A DNA stretch of 64,000 nucleotides, from positions 124,001 through 188,000 of the forward strand of contig CAWHDH010000017.1 of NCBI GenBank assembly GCA_963828075.1, read 5' to 3'. Below, piece by piece: positions 8,825-18,362 of this stretch; positions within the stretch are counted from its first letter, which is position 1, and the number at the start of each line of letters is the position of its first letter. Position numbers and translations under genes: made by a program. The notes below the pieces were generated by a model. The model saw nothing but the letters and a program-made list of their open reading frames with translations, made no database searches and was not told the DNA's origin. Source of the stretch: JACCYI01 sp963828075 (GTDB lineage Bacteria > Actinomycetota > Thermoleophilia > Solirubrobacterales > Solirubrobacteraceae).

Positions 8825-8955
8825 CCGGGGAGCGGCCCGGGCCGATTGTAAGCGGGCTGACGGTCAGCGCCGCTCGGCGCTCGATGTCGGAGCGGCGGCG
8901 CGGCGGCCGTGGCGGATGGAGCCCGCCACGGCCGACGATGCCGCAGACCAGGTGC

Positions 8956-9369
8956 CTACCCGCAGTTGCCCCACGGGCTGGTGTAGTCCACACCACCGTG
9001 GTAGCCGAAGAAGCGGACGCACTTGCCGCGACCGAACTGCTTGACCGGCCCCGCGTGGTAGCGGTAGTTGCCGATGTCATAGGCCCAGTCGGATCCCCGG
9101 ACCTGCAGACCCGCGGTCGTCCTGGTCGGGGTGCCGACCGACCGCGTCTTGATCGTCACGGCGCAGTTGTACGTGCCGTTGTAGAGCTGATAGGCGACGG
9201 CGCCCGGCAGCCGGTGCGACCGCTGGACGGTGTAGCCGCTCCCGCAGATGCTCTGCGGCGACGCCTTGGCCTGCGAGGCCTTGGCCGGCGCAGCCTGGAC
9301 GGGGGCGACGCTTCCGAGCAGCAAGGCTCCCGCGAGCCCGACGAGAACCAGAACCCGTGATGGGCGCAT
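8956..9369 (-). CDS. Secreted SapA-like (spore-associated protein A family) protein
   Basis: Exported protein of 137 aa. The signal peptide runs to about residue 26 (VQA-AP). The mature part has four Cys (ICGSGY, YNCAVT, GKCVRF and a near-terminal GNCG). It also has the pattern CGSGY...YNCAVTIK followed by an aromatic YDIGNYRYHAGPV segment. This resembles streptomycete spore-associated protein A, a small secreted beta-rich protein of unclear function. The family call is from pattern memory and not certain. A good AGGAGG-type site precedes the start. There is no partner gene in an operon. Confidence 0.6.
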   Translation of the reverse strand: MRPSRVLVLVGLAGALLLGSVAPVQAAPAKASQAKASPQSICGSGYTVQRSHRLPGAVAYQLYNGTYNCAVTIKTRSVGTPTRTTAGLQVRGSDWAYDIGNYRYHAGPVKQFGRGKCVRFFGYHGGVDYTSPWGNCG

Positions 9370-9540
9370 GTACTTCCTCCTGCCTGTATCGGGGCCGGTA
9401 CGGCCAGCCGGCCGGCCTGGATCCTCGATCGCCCCATCCCTGTCGAGATGAGCCGTCGAGTCCGCGCCGGGCCGCGTTTGACCAGCCCCTGGTTGATGTG
9501 GGCCTGGTTTGTGTCATCTCCAGAGCCGTTCGTGGGCCGG

Positions 9541-9580
9541 CTCTCACGGAGCTCTCACGCTGGATGAGAGTTCTGTGAGA
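9541..9580. promoter_or_regulatory. Inverted repeat and 11-bp-spaced direct repeats upstream of GH15
   Basis: Two 16-bp arms, 9542-9557 and 9565-9580, are inverted repeats of each other with two mismatches and a 7-base loop. Within the left side, CTCTCAC repeats at 9541 and 9552, one helical turn apart. The element is about 110 bp upstream of the GH15 start. It could be a dimeric operator or OmpR-type tandem site. The rest of the 9370-9692 gap shows no gene. Confidence 0.45.
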
Positions 9581-9692
9581 TCACGGCGCGGGCGAGGTCA
9601 CGCCAGTCGCAGCAGCGGCACCTGGAACGTACTCGTGGCGGCATGGGATTGGACCCCAGACATCACCGCAGGACGGCGGGTAGGGTTCCGCC

Positions 9693-11597
9693 ATGATCCG
9701 GCATAGCGCGTTCCCGCCGATCGCCGACTACGGGTTCCTGTCGGATTGTGAGACGACGGCGCTGGTCGCGCCGAGCGGCAATATCGAGTGGATGTGCCTG
9801 CCGATCATGGATTCGCCGAGCGTGTTCGGCGGCATCCTCGACCGCAACGCCGGCCTGTTCCGCATCGGGCCGGCCGAGGCGACCGTCCCGGCCGGCCGGC
9901 GCTACCTGCCGGGAACGATGGTGCTGGAGACGAGCTGGGACACGCGCGGCAGCTGGATCATCGTGCGCGACGCGCTGCTGATCGGCCCCTGGCACCACGA
10001 GAACGACCGCTCGCACACCCACTCGCGGACACCGACGGACTACGACGCCGATCATGTGCTGCTGCGCACGGTGCGGTGCGTCACCGGCGAGGTGCAGGTG
10101 GTCCTCGACTGCGAGCCCGCCTTCGAGTACGGCGCGCATCGGGGGGCCTGGCGGTACGCCGGCGACGACTACCACGAGACCGAGATCGAGCACGGCGACA
10201 TCAACCTGCGGCTCATCTCCGACCTCAACCTCGGCATCGAGGGCCCGCGCGCGACCGCCCGGCACCTGATGAAGCAGGGCGAGACGCGCTACTGCGCGCT
10301 CGCGTGGTCCGAGCATCCGGCGCCCCGGACGTTCGAGGACGCGTACGCCAGGCTCGTCTGGACGGCGCATCACTGGCAGCACTGGCTCGCGCGCGGCGAG
10401 TTCCCCGACCATCCGTGGCGGACGCACCTGCAGCGCTCGGCGCTGACGCTCAAGGGCCTCACCTACGCACCGACCGGCGCCATCGTCGCGGCGGCGACGA
10501 CGTCGCTGCCCGAGACGCCGGGAGGCGCGCGCAACTGGGACTACCGCGCGACCTGGATCCGCGATGCCACGTTCGCGCTGTGGGGCCTCTACACGCTCGG
10601 CTTCGACTGGGAGGCGAACGACTTCTTCTGCTTCGTGGCGGATGTCGCGGAGGCCGCGCGGGGCGACCTGCAGATCATGTACGGCATCGACGGCCGGGCG
10701 GACCTGCCCGAGCGCGAGCTGTCGCACCTCTCCGGCTACGAGAACGCCCGCCCGGTGCGCGTCGGCAACGCCGCCCACTCCCAGAACCAGCACGACGTCT
10801 GGGGCGCGGTGCTGGACTCGGTCTACCTCCACACGAAGTCGCGCGACGGCCTGCCCGAGCGGGTGTGGCCGATCCTCCAGCGCCAGGTCGACGCGGCGAT
10901 GGCGAACTGGGACAAGCCCGACAAGGGCATCTGGGAGGTCAGAGGGGAGCCCAAGCACTTCACGTCGTCGAAGGTCATGTGCTGGGTGGCCGCCGATCGC
11001 GGCGCCCGGCTGGCCGAGCTGCGCGAGGACTACGACTGCGCGCTGAAGTGGCGCCAGGCGGCCGACGAGATGCACGCCGACATCTGCGCCAGCGCGGTCG
11101 ACAAGCGCGGCGTGTTCACCCAGCACTACGACACCGACGCGCTGGATGCCTCGGTCCTGCTCATGCCGCTGGTGCGCTTCCTCCCGGCCGACGACGAGCG
11201 CATCCGCGCCACCGTGCTCGCGGTCGCCGACGAGCTCACCGAGGAAGGCCTCGTGCTGCGCTACCGGGTGGACGAGACCGACGACGGTCTCTCCGGCGAG
11301 GAGGGCACGTTCACGATCTGCTCGTTCTGGCTGGTGTCCGCGCTGTGCGAGATCGGTGAGGTCGAGCGCGCGCACGAGCTGTGCGAGAAGCTCCTGGGCC
11401 ACGCCAGCCCACTCGACCTCTACGCGGAGGAGATCGACGCGCGGTCCGGCCGCCACCTCGGCAACTTCCCGCAGGCGTTCACACACCTGGCGCTGATCAA
11501 CGCCGTGATGCACGTCATCCGGGCGGGGGAGTCGACCGCGGACGAGACGGTGTTCTTCAGCCGCGAGCGGGCCCGGCTGGACATCGCCGGCGACTGA
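9693..11597 (+). CDS. Glycoside hydrolase family 15 (glucoamylase/trehalase type)
   Basis: Cytoplasmic-looking enzyme of 634 aa without a signal peptide. The N-terminal beta-sandwich begins with the family signature IADYGFLSDCETTALVAPSG. The (alpha/alpha)6 catalytic barrel follows, with RNWDYRATWIRDA near residue 281, a conserved QNDVWG-like segment NQHDVWG near 365, and SGEEGTFTICSFW near 533. The two catalytic Glu are expected in the barrel. Length and motifs match actinobacterial GH15 proteins, some of which hydrolyse trehalose and others alpha-1,4-glucans; sequence alone does not decide. It is monocistronic, with an inverted repeat upstream. Confidence 0.92.
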   Translation: MIRHSAFPPIADYGFLSDCETTALVAPSGNIEWMCLPIMDSPSVFGGILDRNAGLFRIGPAEATVPAGRRYLPGTMVLETSWDTRGSWIIVRDALLIGPWHHENDRSHTHSRTPTDYDADHVLLRTVRCVTGEVQVVLDCEPAFEYGAHRGAWRYAGDDYHETEIEHGDINLRLISDLNLGIEGPRATARHLMKQGETRYCALAWSEHPAPRTFEDAYARLVWTAHHWQHWLARGEFPDHPWRTHLQRSALTLKGLTYAPTGAIVAAATTSLPETPGGARNWDYRATWIRDATFALWGLYTLGFDWEANDFFCFVADVAEAARGDLQIMYGIDGRADLPERELSHLSGYENARPVRVGNAAHSQNQHDVWGAVLDSVYLHTKSRDGLPERVWPILQRQVDAAMANWDKPDKGIWEVRGEPKHFTSSKVMCWVAADRGARLAELREDYDCALKWRQAADEMHADICASAVDKRGVFTQHYDTDALDASVLLMPLVRFLPADDERIRATVLAVADELTEEGLVLRYRVDETDDGLSGEEGTFTICSFWLVSALCEIGEVERAHELCEKLLGHASPLDLYAEEIDARSGRHLGNFPQAFTHLALINAVMHVIRAGESTADETVFFSRERARLDIAGD

Positions 11598-11604
11598 CCG
11601 GCGG

Positions 11605-11949
11605 TCAGGACTTCTTGCCCGCGATCGCGCGCTGCAGCTGGGCCTTGTTCATCGACGAGCGACCCTCGATGCCGAGGTTCTTGGCCTCGGCATAGAGCTG
11701 GTCGCGCGTTCGGCCCTTCTGCCGGTCGGTGCCCGACCGCCGGCCGCCGCGACGCGACGACGACATGTCCTGGGTCGACGTGCGCGAGGCCGTCCGCGAC
11801 TCGCCGCTGCGGGCCCGTTCCTTGTTGACAGTGCGCGCCGCGACCTCCTCCGCCCGCGACTCGGAGGCGCCCTGCTCCTTCTGGCTCTCCTTGATGTGCT
11901 CGTACTGGCGGGCGCGCTTCGTGCCCTTCTTGACTCCGCGAGGCGGCAT
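11605..11949 (-). CDS. Small basic protein with Rho_N/SAP-like C-terminus
   Basis: Protein of 114 aa from the ATG at 11949, placed 5 bases after AAGGAG. The first half is highly charged (KKGTKRARQYEHIKES, then AARTVNKERARSGESR). The C-terminal segment LYAEAKNLGIEGRSSMNKA is a SAP/Rho N-terminal-like helix-extension-helix, a nucleic-acid-binding fold. Homologues in actinobacteria are often labelled 'plasmid stabilization protein', a name with little experimental support. It converges with GH15, only 7 bases between stops. Confidence 0.75.
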   Translation of the reverse strand: MPPRGVKKGTKRARQYEHIKESQKEQGASESRAEEVAARTVNKERARSGESRTASRTSTQDMSSSRRGGRRSGTDRQKGRTRDQLYAEAKNLGIEGRSSMNKAQLQRAIAGKKS

Positions 11950-12002
11950 CTCCACTCCTTCCGGTCGAGGCTGTCGAACCGGAGATACCCGAAACCGCCG
12001 GG

Positions 12003-12430
12003 TCAGGCGACCTCCGGCTCCGCCGCGCGGAACTGCCGCCGGTGGGTCGACGGCCGGACGGCGCGGATCGCGGCGAAGTGCCGGCGGAACCCGCCGGGAG
12101 AGAGCCCGACGGCGTGGGCCACGTCCTCGACGCTGCGGGCGTCGTGCTCGAGTCGATGCGCCTCTCGATCAGCCAGCGGCCCGGGCTCATCCCGGTGGCC
12201 GCCCGGAAGCGGCGCTCGAACTGGCGCGGGGAGAGATGCGCGATACGTGCGAGATCGGTCACCGTGACGCGGCCGGGCAGGCGCTCGAGCGCCACGGCGT
12301 TCGCCCGCCCCACGGGATCCCGGCGGGCTGGTCTCGGACCTGGACCGGGCACGTGAGAGCGAGGCGACGCGCGGAACAGCTGCCGCGCGATGATCTCGAC
12401 AGCGTCCGCCTGGACTCCGGCCGGCTCCAC
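12003..12430 (-). pseudogene. AraC-family regulator remnant, frameshifted
   Basis: The minus strand encodes the C-terminal part of a GATase1/AraC-type regulator. The first HTH reads in one frame (VTVTDLARIAHLSPRQFERR, then GMSPGRWLIERRI). The second HTH continues in another frame (EHDARSVEDVAHAVGLSPGG, then FRRHFAAIRAVRP) to a TGA at 12003. The break lies near 12155-12165, just after WLIERRI. The N-terminal GATase domain is missing altogether, so the gene is truncated as well as shifted. A sequencing error could explain the shift but not the missing domain. Confidence 0.75.
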
Positions 12431-12574
12431 GCGGAGAAGGATCGCCGGCTGTCGTGTGCCTTCTTCGACACCGTCTAAACAGACCGGAAAAGAGGCGCTT
12501 GTGCGCGGGGTCCTGCGGTGGTTAGGCTGGCACTCGCTCGGCAGACTCGGCTGCCATCCCCAAGGAGTTAGAGC

Positions 12575-15493
12575 GTGTCATCGCCTCCGCATCGCCCCCG
12601 CCTGTCCTCGCTGATGGCTCTCGTGGCGGTTGCCGCGACGTGTCTGGTGTTCAGCCCGCCGGCCCTGGCGGGCGATCCGCTGACGAGCATCAAGATCAAC
12701 GAGGTCGAGTCCGACGGTCTCGCCGACTTCATCGAGCTGACGAACATCAGCGTGACGCCGACCGACGTGAGCGGGCTGATCCTGAAGGACAACGACAACA
12801 GCCGCACCCTGGCCATCCCGGCCGCCACCAGCATCCCGGCCGGTGGGTTCCTGGCCGTGGATACCGACGTCGGCGGTGGGTTCGGGATGGGTGCGGCCGA
12901 CGCCGCCCGGGTGTTCATGCCGAATGGCACGACGCAGATCGACGGCTACAGCTGGACGTTCCACGCCTTCGTCACCTTCGGTCGCTGCCCGGACGGCACG
13001 GGCGACTTCGTCACCAATCGATCCGTCACCAAGGGCGCCGCCAATGACTGCCCGGTGACGCAGCCATGGCCGGGCAGTCAGTCGGTCACTGCGGTCGACC
13101 AGGCTGGCGTCCTCGGCGCGGACGTCAGCGGCCTGAAGTACGAGGGTTCCGGCACCACGACCCCAGGCGTGCTCTGGGCCGTCGACAACAGCGGCGCCCT
13201 CCTGCTGCGACTGGTGTGGGACGGCACCCAGTGGGTGAGAGACACCACCAACGACTGGTCGCTGGGCAAGACGCTGCGCTACCCCGGTGGCGCCGGCACG
13301 CCTGACTCCGAGGGCGTCACGCTGACCGACGCCGGCTCGGCGGGCGGGGTCTTCGTGTCCTCCGAGCGCGACGGCGCCAACGGCGCGGTCAGCCGGCCGT
13401 CGGTCCTGCGCTACGACGTCTCGGGGGCCGGCACCACCCTGACTGCCACCCGAGAGTGGAACCTGACCGCGGACCTGCCCGCCGTCCCGCCGAACGAGGG
13501 CACGGAGTCGGTGGAGTGGGTCCCCGACGCCTACCTGGTCGGGGCCGGCTTCGTCGACCAGACCACGGATCTGCCCTACAACCCGGCGGCGTACCCCAAC
13601 CACGGCACCGGGCTGTTCTTCGTCGGTCTCGAGGCCAACGGGATCGTGTACGCCTACGCCCTCGACCAGACCTCGAGCAGCTTCACCCGGGTGGCCACCT
13701 TCGACAGCGGCTTCTTTGCCGGCGGCGTCGGAACCTTCGGGGCGTTGCACTGGGAGTCTCCGACCAATCAGCTGTGGGTGGTGTGTGACAACAACTGCGA
13801 CGGCCGCAGCCGGGTCTTCGAGGTCGATGCTCAGGCAGGCCCGACGCTGGGCGACTTCGTCGCCGTGAGGGACTACCGGCGCCCCACAGGCATGGGCAAC
13901 CTCAACAACGAGGGCTTCGCGATGGCGTCAGCCGACGAGTGCGTCGGCGGCAGCAAGCCGGTCTTCTGGGCTGACGACGGCAACACCGACCTCCGTGTGC
14001 TGCGAGCCGGCACCATCTCCTGCTCACCCCCCGCGGCCTCCGCGTGGTCGGCGCCGGCGCCTGTGACGGGCGACTTCAATGGCGACGGCTTCGCGGATCT
14101 TGCCGTGGCGGTGCCCGGCGAGAATGCCGGTGCGGGCGTGGTTCACGTGCTCCGGGGTTCCGCGGGCGGCCTCACGGCCACGAGCTCGCAGTACTGGACG
14201 CAGAACTCGACGGGGATCGCCTCCTCCGAGGAGCCGGGGGACCAGTTCGGGGCGTCGCTGGCGGCCGGCGATCTCACGGGCGACGGCATCGCCGACCTGG
14301 CGGTGGGCGCACCGGGCGAGAACGGCGGGGAGGGAGCGGTGCACGTGCTGAAGGGCTCGGTGTCGGGGCTGACCGCGACCGGCTCGCAGTTCTGGTCGCA
14401 GTCGACCTCCGGGATCTCCGGCGATCCGGCGGGCGGCGATCACTTCGGCGCCTCCCTGGCGATCGGCGACTTCGGCGGTTCGTCGCACGGCGATCTCGCG
14501 ATCGGGGTCCCGGACGAGAACACGGGCGCGCGGTTCGACGACGGCGGGGTCCATGTGCTGCCGGGCACGGCGTCGGGGCCCACGGCGACCGGCCAGCAGC
14601 TCTGGAGCCAGTCGACCTCGGGCATCAGCGACTCTCCGGAGTCGGGCGATCGGTTCGGCGCGACGCTGGCGGCCGGGAACCTGGGCGACAGCGCGCACGC
14701 CGATCTCGCGATCGGCGCGCCGGGTGAGAACGTCGGCGCCGGAGTCGTGCACGCGATCTACGGCACGGCGTCCGGGCTGGCGTTCGGCGGTCAGCAGCTC
14801 TGGTCGCAGGACTCATCCGGGATCGGCGGCGGTGCGGAGGCGAACGATCACTTCGGGGCGTCCCTGACGATCGGCGACTTCGGCGGCAGCGCCGAGAGCG
14901 ATCTGGCGATCGGGGTCCCGGACGAGGACTCGGTCGGACTGGTCGACGACGGCCTGGCCCATGTGCTGCCGGGCTCGGCGACGGGGCTCACGGCGACCGG
15001 CTCGCAGTTGTGGCATCAGGCGGTCTCGGGCATCAGCGACTCGCCGGAGTCGGGCGATCGGTTCGGCGCGACGCTGGCGGCCGGGAACCTGGGCGACAGC
15101 GCGCACGCCGATCTCGCGATCGGCGCGCCGGGTGAGAACGTCGGCGCCGGGGTCGTGCACGCGATCTACGGCACGGTGTCCGGGCTGGCGTTCGGCGGTC
15201 AGCAGCTCTGGTCGCAGGACTCCTCCGGGGTCAGCAGCTCCGCGGAGCCCGGGGATCACTTCGGGGCGTCCTTGGCGATCGCGAACTTTGGCGGCAGCGC
15301 CGAGAGCGAGCTGGCGATCGGGGTTCCGGACGAGGACTCGGGTGTGCTGATCGACGACGGCGGGCTCCATGTTCTCGCGGGCTCCGCGACGGGGCTCACG
15401 GGGACCGGCCAGCAGTTCTGGAGCCAGGCGTCCTCGGGCATCACCGACTCGCCGGAGTCGGGCGACCGCTTCGGCGGCGGGGTGGGCCGCTGA
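12575..15493 (+). CDS. Large secreted lamin-tail / propeller / FG-GAP protein
   Basis: Exported protein of 972 aa, GTG start after AAGGAG. Signal peptide to about residue 32 (ALA-GD). Domain order: a lamin-tail domain (about 35-150: IKINEVESDGLADFIELTNI), a central propeller-like domain (about 170-485), then FG-GAP repeats from about 495 with calcium-type loops (DFNGDGFADLAVAVPGEN, then DLTGDGIADLAVGAPGEN). Such proteins act at the cell surface or outside. Two FG-GAP blades are tandemly duplicated with a 408-bp period (14623 and 15031, nearly identical for about 200 bp). The protein ends abruptly inside a repeat (GDRFGGGVGR), so the 3' end may be truncated. Confidence 0.85.
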   Translation: MSSPPHRPRLSSLMALVAVAATCLVFSPPALAGDPLTSIKINEVESDGLADFIELTNISVTPTDVSGLILKDNDNSRTLAIPAATSIPAGGFLAVDTDVGGGFGMGAADAARVFMPNGTTQIDGYSWTFHAFVTFGRCPDGTGDFVTNRSVTKGAANDCPVTQPWPGSQSVTAVDQAGVLGADVSGLKYEGSGTTTPGVLWAVDNSGALLLRLVWDGTQWVRDTTNDWSLGKTLRYPGGAGTPDSEGVTLTDAGSAGGVFVSSERDGANGAVSRPSVLRYDVSGAGTTLTATREWNLTADLPAVPPNEGTESVEWVPDAYLVGAGFVDQTTDLPYNPAAYPNHGTGLFFVGLEANGIVYAYALDQTSSSFTRVATFDSGFFAGGVGTFGALHWESPTNQLWVVCDNNCDGRSRVFEVDAQAGPTLGDFVAVRDYRRPTGMGNLNNEGFAMASADECVGGSKPVFWADDGNTDLRVLRAGTISCSPPAASAWSAPAPVTGDFNGDGFADLAVAVPGENAGAGVVHVLRGSAGGLTATSSQYWTQNSTGIASSEEPGDQFGASLAAGDLTGDGIADLAVGAPGENGGEGAVHVLKGSVSGLTATGSQFWSQSTSGISGDPAGGDHFGASLAIGDFGGSSHGDLAIGVPDENTGARFDDGGVHVLPGTASGPTATGQQLWSQSTSGISDSPESGDRFGATLAAGNLGDSAHADLAIGAPGENVGAGVVHAIYGTASGLAFGGQQLWSQDSSGIGGGAEANDHFGASLTIGDFGGSAESDLAIGVPDEDSVGLVDDGLAHVLPGSATGLTATGSQLWHQAVSGISDSPESGDRFGATLAAGNLGDSAHADLAIGAPGENVGAGVVHAIYGTVSGLAFGGQQLWSQDSSGVSSSAEPGDHFGASLAIANFGGSAESELAIGVPDEDSGVLIDDGGLHVLAGSATGLTGTGQQFWSQASSGITDSPESGDRFGGGVGR
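14623..15235 (+). repeat. Tandem duplication of FG-GAP coding sequence, 408-bp period
   Basis: The sequence starting CATCAGCGACTC at 14623 recurs at 15031. About 200 bp are nearly identical, with only a handful of mismatches, mostly synonymous. The unit encodes about 136 residues, that is, two FG-GAP repeats. This indicates recent internal duplication or gene conversion. Confidence 0.85.
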
Positions 15494-15513
15494 TCGCATA
15501 GCCTTCGCCGGGC

Positions 15514-16221
15514 ATGGCCGGTGACGAGCTGGCACGGGTCGTCGGCCTGTGGCGCTATCCAGTGAAGTCGATGGCGGCAGAGGCCCTCGAGGACGTCGAG
15601 GTGTCCTGGTACGGCTTGGCCGGCGACCGGCGCTGGGCGTTCGTGCAGGAGGCGCTGCCGCGGAGCGGCTTTCCGTGGCTGACGATCCGCGAGCGCCGCG
15701 AGATGCAGCGCTACGTCCCGGCCTTTGCCGATCCGGCGCGGCCGGACGCCTCGACCGCGCTCATCACCACGCCCGGCGGGGAGGTGCTGGACATCCTCGA
15801 TCCGGCGCTGGCGGCCGAGCTGGGCGGGGGTGTGCGGGTGCTCAAGCAGGACCGCGGGACCTTCGACTCGCTCCCGCTCTCGCTCATCTCGACGCGGTCG
15901 ATCGCCGGGCTGGGCGCGCTCGTGGACACCGAGCTCGACGTCCGGCGCTTCCGGCCGAACCTGCTGGTGGAGCCCGCGGGCGACGCGCCGTTCCCCGAGG
16001 ACGGCTGGGTCGGACGCGTCCTGCAGATCGGCGAGGTGCAGATGCGCGTCGATCGCCGCGACACGCGCTGCGTGATCATCACGCAGGATCCCGCAACCCT
16101 GGAACGCGACCCGGTGGTGCTCAAGACCCTCGGCCGCCGGCGCGACACCTGCCTGGGCGTCTACGGCACCACCGTCCGCCCGGGGCGGATCTCGGTGGGG
16201 GACGCCGTCACGGCCCTCTGA
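15514..16221 (+). CDS. MOSC domain protein
   Basis: Protein of 235 aa with the MOSC N-terminal beta-barrel (WRYPVKSMAAEAL near residue 12) and a MOSC domain. In the latter the conserved Cys lies in RRDTRCVIITQDP near residue 185 and the FRPNLLVE strand near 145. MOSC proteins bind or transfer sulfur to molybdenum cofactor, and mARC-type members reduce N-hydroxylated compounds. No molybdenum genes are nearby. It starts 20 bp after the FG-GAP gene and converges on the glucosidase pseudogene. Confidence 0.85.
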   Translation: MAGDELARVVGLWRYPVKSMAAEALEDVEVSWYGLAGDRRWAFVQEALPRSGFPWLTIRERREMQRYVPAFADPARPDASTALITTPGGEVLDILDPALAAELGGGVRVLKQDRGTFDSLPLSLISTRSIAGLGALVDTELDVRRFRPNLLVEPAGDAPFPEDGWVGRVLQIGEVQMRVDRRDTRCVIITQDPATLERDPVVLKTLGRRRDTCLGVYGTTVRPGRISVGDAVTAL

Positions 16222-16223
16222 GC

Positions 16224-17399
16224 TCATCGGCGTTCCGACAGGTCGGCGATGAGCGCCGACCAGCCGAACTGCCTGGCGCCGTTCCCTCTCCCGCTGCGGG
16301 CGTCATTAGTACTCGCGCAGGCCGTAGCGTCGGACCGCCGCGGCGAGCGATGCGACGATCCGGTCGGCGGCGTCCGAGTAGCCGAGCTCGTCGAGCGCGG
16401 GCACCAGCAGCCAGGCGGTGTTCACCCGGGACGCGCCCGCCACGTCCGGAACCCGTCCCAGCCCGCACGGAATGCCGGCTCTTCCATGGAGACGGAGGGG
16501 ATGCCGACGGGCGCGGCGTAGCGGCGAGGGTCGAGCACGTGCTCCTCCACGAGCCGCCGGCGGATCGGCTCGGGGACCGCGTCGCCGAGCGCGAGCGGCG
16601 CCAGCGAGGACCTGGTGGAGACGCGGACCGGGCGCTCGGCGCGGCCCAGCAGCGCTCGCTCGACCCGCTGCGCCCGCAGCGTCCAGCGCTCGTCGTCCGC
16701 GAGCCGGCCGAGGGCCCGCAGCGAGAGGGCGTTCGCGACGTTGACCAGGACGTCCACGACCTGCTCGTCGTAGCGGGCGAGGATCGCGCGCGAGTCCCAG
16801 CGAAGGCGCCGGCAGCGCTCCACCATGGCCGCGTAGCCGGGTTTGTACTGCGCGAGGCGCCCGTACACCTCGTCGTACTTCGGCGAGTCGTCGAGGCCCG
16901 ACTCGTCGGGGAGCAGGATCGAGATCAGGCCGTCGCCGTCGGGGTCGCGCTCGCGTTCGAGCCAGTCGTGGTGGGCGGCGAGGGCGGCGAGCGCCTCGGT
17001 CGCGAAGGCCGGCTCGTCGGGCGAGGCGCGCGCGACGCGTTCCCAGGTGAAGGCGAGCAGTGGCGGCCCCATCGTCGCCGTCCCCACGTCCCCGCGGACG
17101 CGGTCGGTGGCGTAGAGCGGCGCGCGCCGCCAGCCGGCGCGGGCGCCCCAGAAGGCGGTGTGGGGGAGGACCCCGTCGGCGCGGCCACCGCGCAGGACGG
17201 CGCGCAGCTCCTCGCGGGCGCGCGCGGGATCGATCCGCGTCCACGCGATCGCGGTGAAGCAGGAGTCCCAGTGCCACCGGTGCTTGTAGCGGCGGTGCGC
17301 GGGGCACGTGAAGCCATGGTGCGTCCCGTCGCGCCGCACGCCGTCGCGCCAGTTCTGCCGGAGCACGCGCTCGGCGAGCGCGTCGAGGTCAGCCGCCAA
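16224..17399 (-). pseudogene. GH63/MGH1-like glucosidase, two frame breaks
   Basis: From a TTG start at 17399 (11-bp overlap with the DUF2334 gene) the frame encodes an (alpha/alpha)6-barrel glycosidase: HRWHWDSCFTAIAW near residue 47, then GVLPHTAFW and DSPKYDEVYGRLAQYKPGY. After AGWDGFRTWR near 16445 the frame is lost; the family sequence resumes in another frame as VNTAWLLVPALDELGYSDAA up to REY, where a TAA (16306) follows. It resumes a second time in a third frame (ARQFGWSALIADL) and ends at TGA 16224. The first break fits one lost G in a G-run. The enzyme would act with the PHP-glycosyltransferase operon; whether it is dead or misread is open. Confidence 0.75.
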
Positions 17400-18093
17400 G
17401 CAACTCGTCGTAGGTGACGGGGCGCCGCGCGCGTGCGTGGCCCAGCACGTGCTCGAGCGCGAGCACGTGCGAGACGTGATCGAAGTCGGCCGGGTGCAGG
17501 TCGAGCCGGAGCGTCGATCGCGGGAGCGGCGCGCTGACGCGCAGGAGCCACGGCGAGAGCGCCCGCTTCGGGCGGCTTGACGTCCCGAGCCCGAGGGCGG
17601 GGGAGAGTCGCATCCCGGCGCCGGTGTGCCAGCAGCGCGCGACGGTCGCGAACCACTCATAGCTCGCCTGCAGCTCGCGTCGCAGGGTGCGCGTGTACGC
17701 GTAGGCGGGCGCGACGAACCCGCGCGGCTCGAGATCGGCCCGCCCGAGCACACGCCGGCCGTGGCGCAGCCGCTCGCGTGCCTCATCCGGGGTGAGGCCG
17801 GGGAACTCGGCGGCCAGGCCGCCTTGCCAGCGGCGATGGGGGCCGCCCGGTCGGACCCGGCGGTGGAGGAAGCCGTGCTGGGCGATGGCGTCGCCGGCGT
17901 CGCGCCGCTCGAGCAGCCAGTGGTGCAGATCCGGGCTGCGCTGGTAGAACGGATGGCCGTCGGCTGCGGGGATGACCAGCAGCGTGACGCGGTCGACGTC
18001 GTGGTCGTCGAGCCAGTCGCGGATCAGGGCACAGCGCTCGAACGTGGCGGGCTCGACGTCGTGCAGTGCGACGGCCAGCGTCGGCCTCAGCAT
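17389..18093 (-). CDS. DUF2334 polysaccharide-deacetylase-like protein
   Basis: Protein of 234 aa with a NodB-like fold start (VALHDVEPATFERC, residues 8-21), and a later AQHGFLHRR and GFVAPAYAYT. These place it in the DUF2334 group related to carbohydrate esterase family 4. No signal peptide is visible, so action in the cytoplasm or at the membrane face is likely. It overlaps the glycosyltransferase remnant upstream by 7 bp and the glucosidase downstream by 11 bp, so all four genes of this operon are translationally linked. Probable role: trimming or deacetylating a surface glycan or glycolipid. Confidence 0.82.
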   Translation of the reverse strand: MLRPTLAVALHDVEPATFERCALIRDWLDDHDVDRVTLLVIPAADGHPFYQRSPDLHHWLLERRDAGDAIAQHGFLHRRVRPGGPHRRWQGGLAAEFPGLTPDEARERLRHGRRVLGRADLEPRGFVAPAYAYTRTLRRELQASYEWFATVARCWHTGAGMRLSPALGLGTSSRPKRALSPWLLRVSAPLPRSTLRLDLHPADFDHVSHVLALEHVLGHARARRPVTYDELLGG

Positions 18094-18362
18094 CCGGCGA
18101 GCTCGCGCAGGTCGGCCAGCTCTGCCCGGAACGAGTGACGGCGCCCGAGGGCGATCGCCGCCGCCGGATCGGGCTCGTCGGCGCGCGCCGCCTCGATCGC
18201 CGACAGCAGGCGAGCGGCATCGCGGGCGGGGAAGGTGTGGCAGGCCGGTCCGAGGGCTGCGGCGGACGGCGCGGTCTCACAGGCCACCACGGGTGCGCCG
18301 CACGCGGCGGCCTCGAGCGCGACGAGGGCGGGCCGGACGGCAATTGCGCCGTCAGGCGGCAC
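18087..18362 (-). pseudogene. Glycosyltransferase remnant (C-terminal third)
   Basis: A 91-codon frame from GTG 18362 encodes only the C-terminal end of a GT4-type glycosyltransferase. The donor-binding region VRPALVALEAAACGAPVVAC and a terminal helix are visible. The acceptor domain and the first part of the donor domain, normally about 250 more residues, are absent. Directly upstream is the stop of the PHP-glycosyltransferase gene with an 11-bp overlap, so a deletion has joined the two. It may still be translated because of the overlap, but it cannot be a full enzyme. Confidence 0.65.

Noticed and set aside
9663..11513. Minus-strand frame opposite GH15
   Set aside because: Composition is that of an antisense shadow; GH15 on the other strand has clear motifs.
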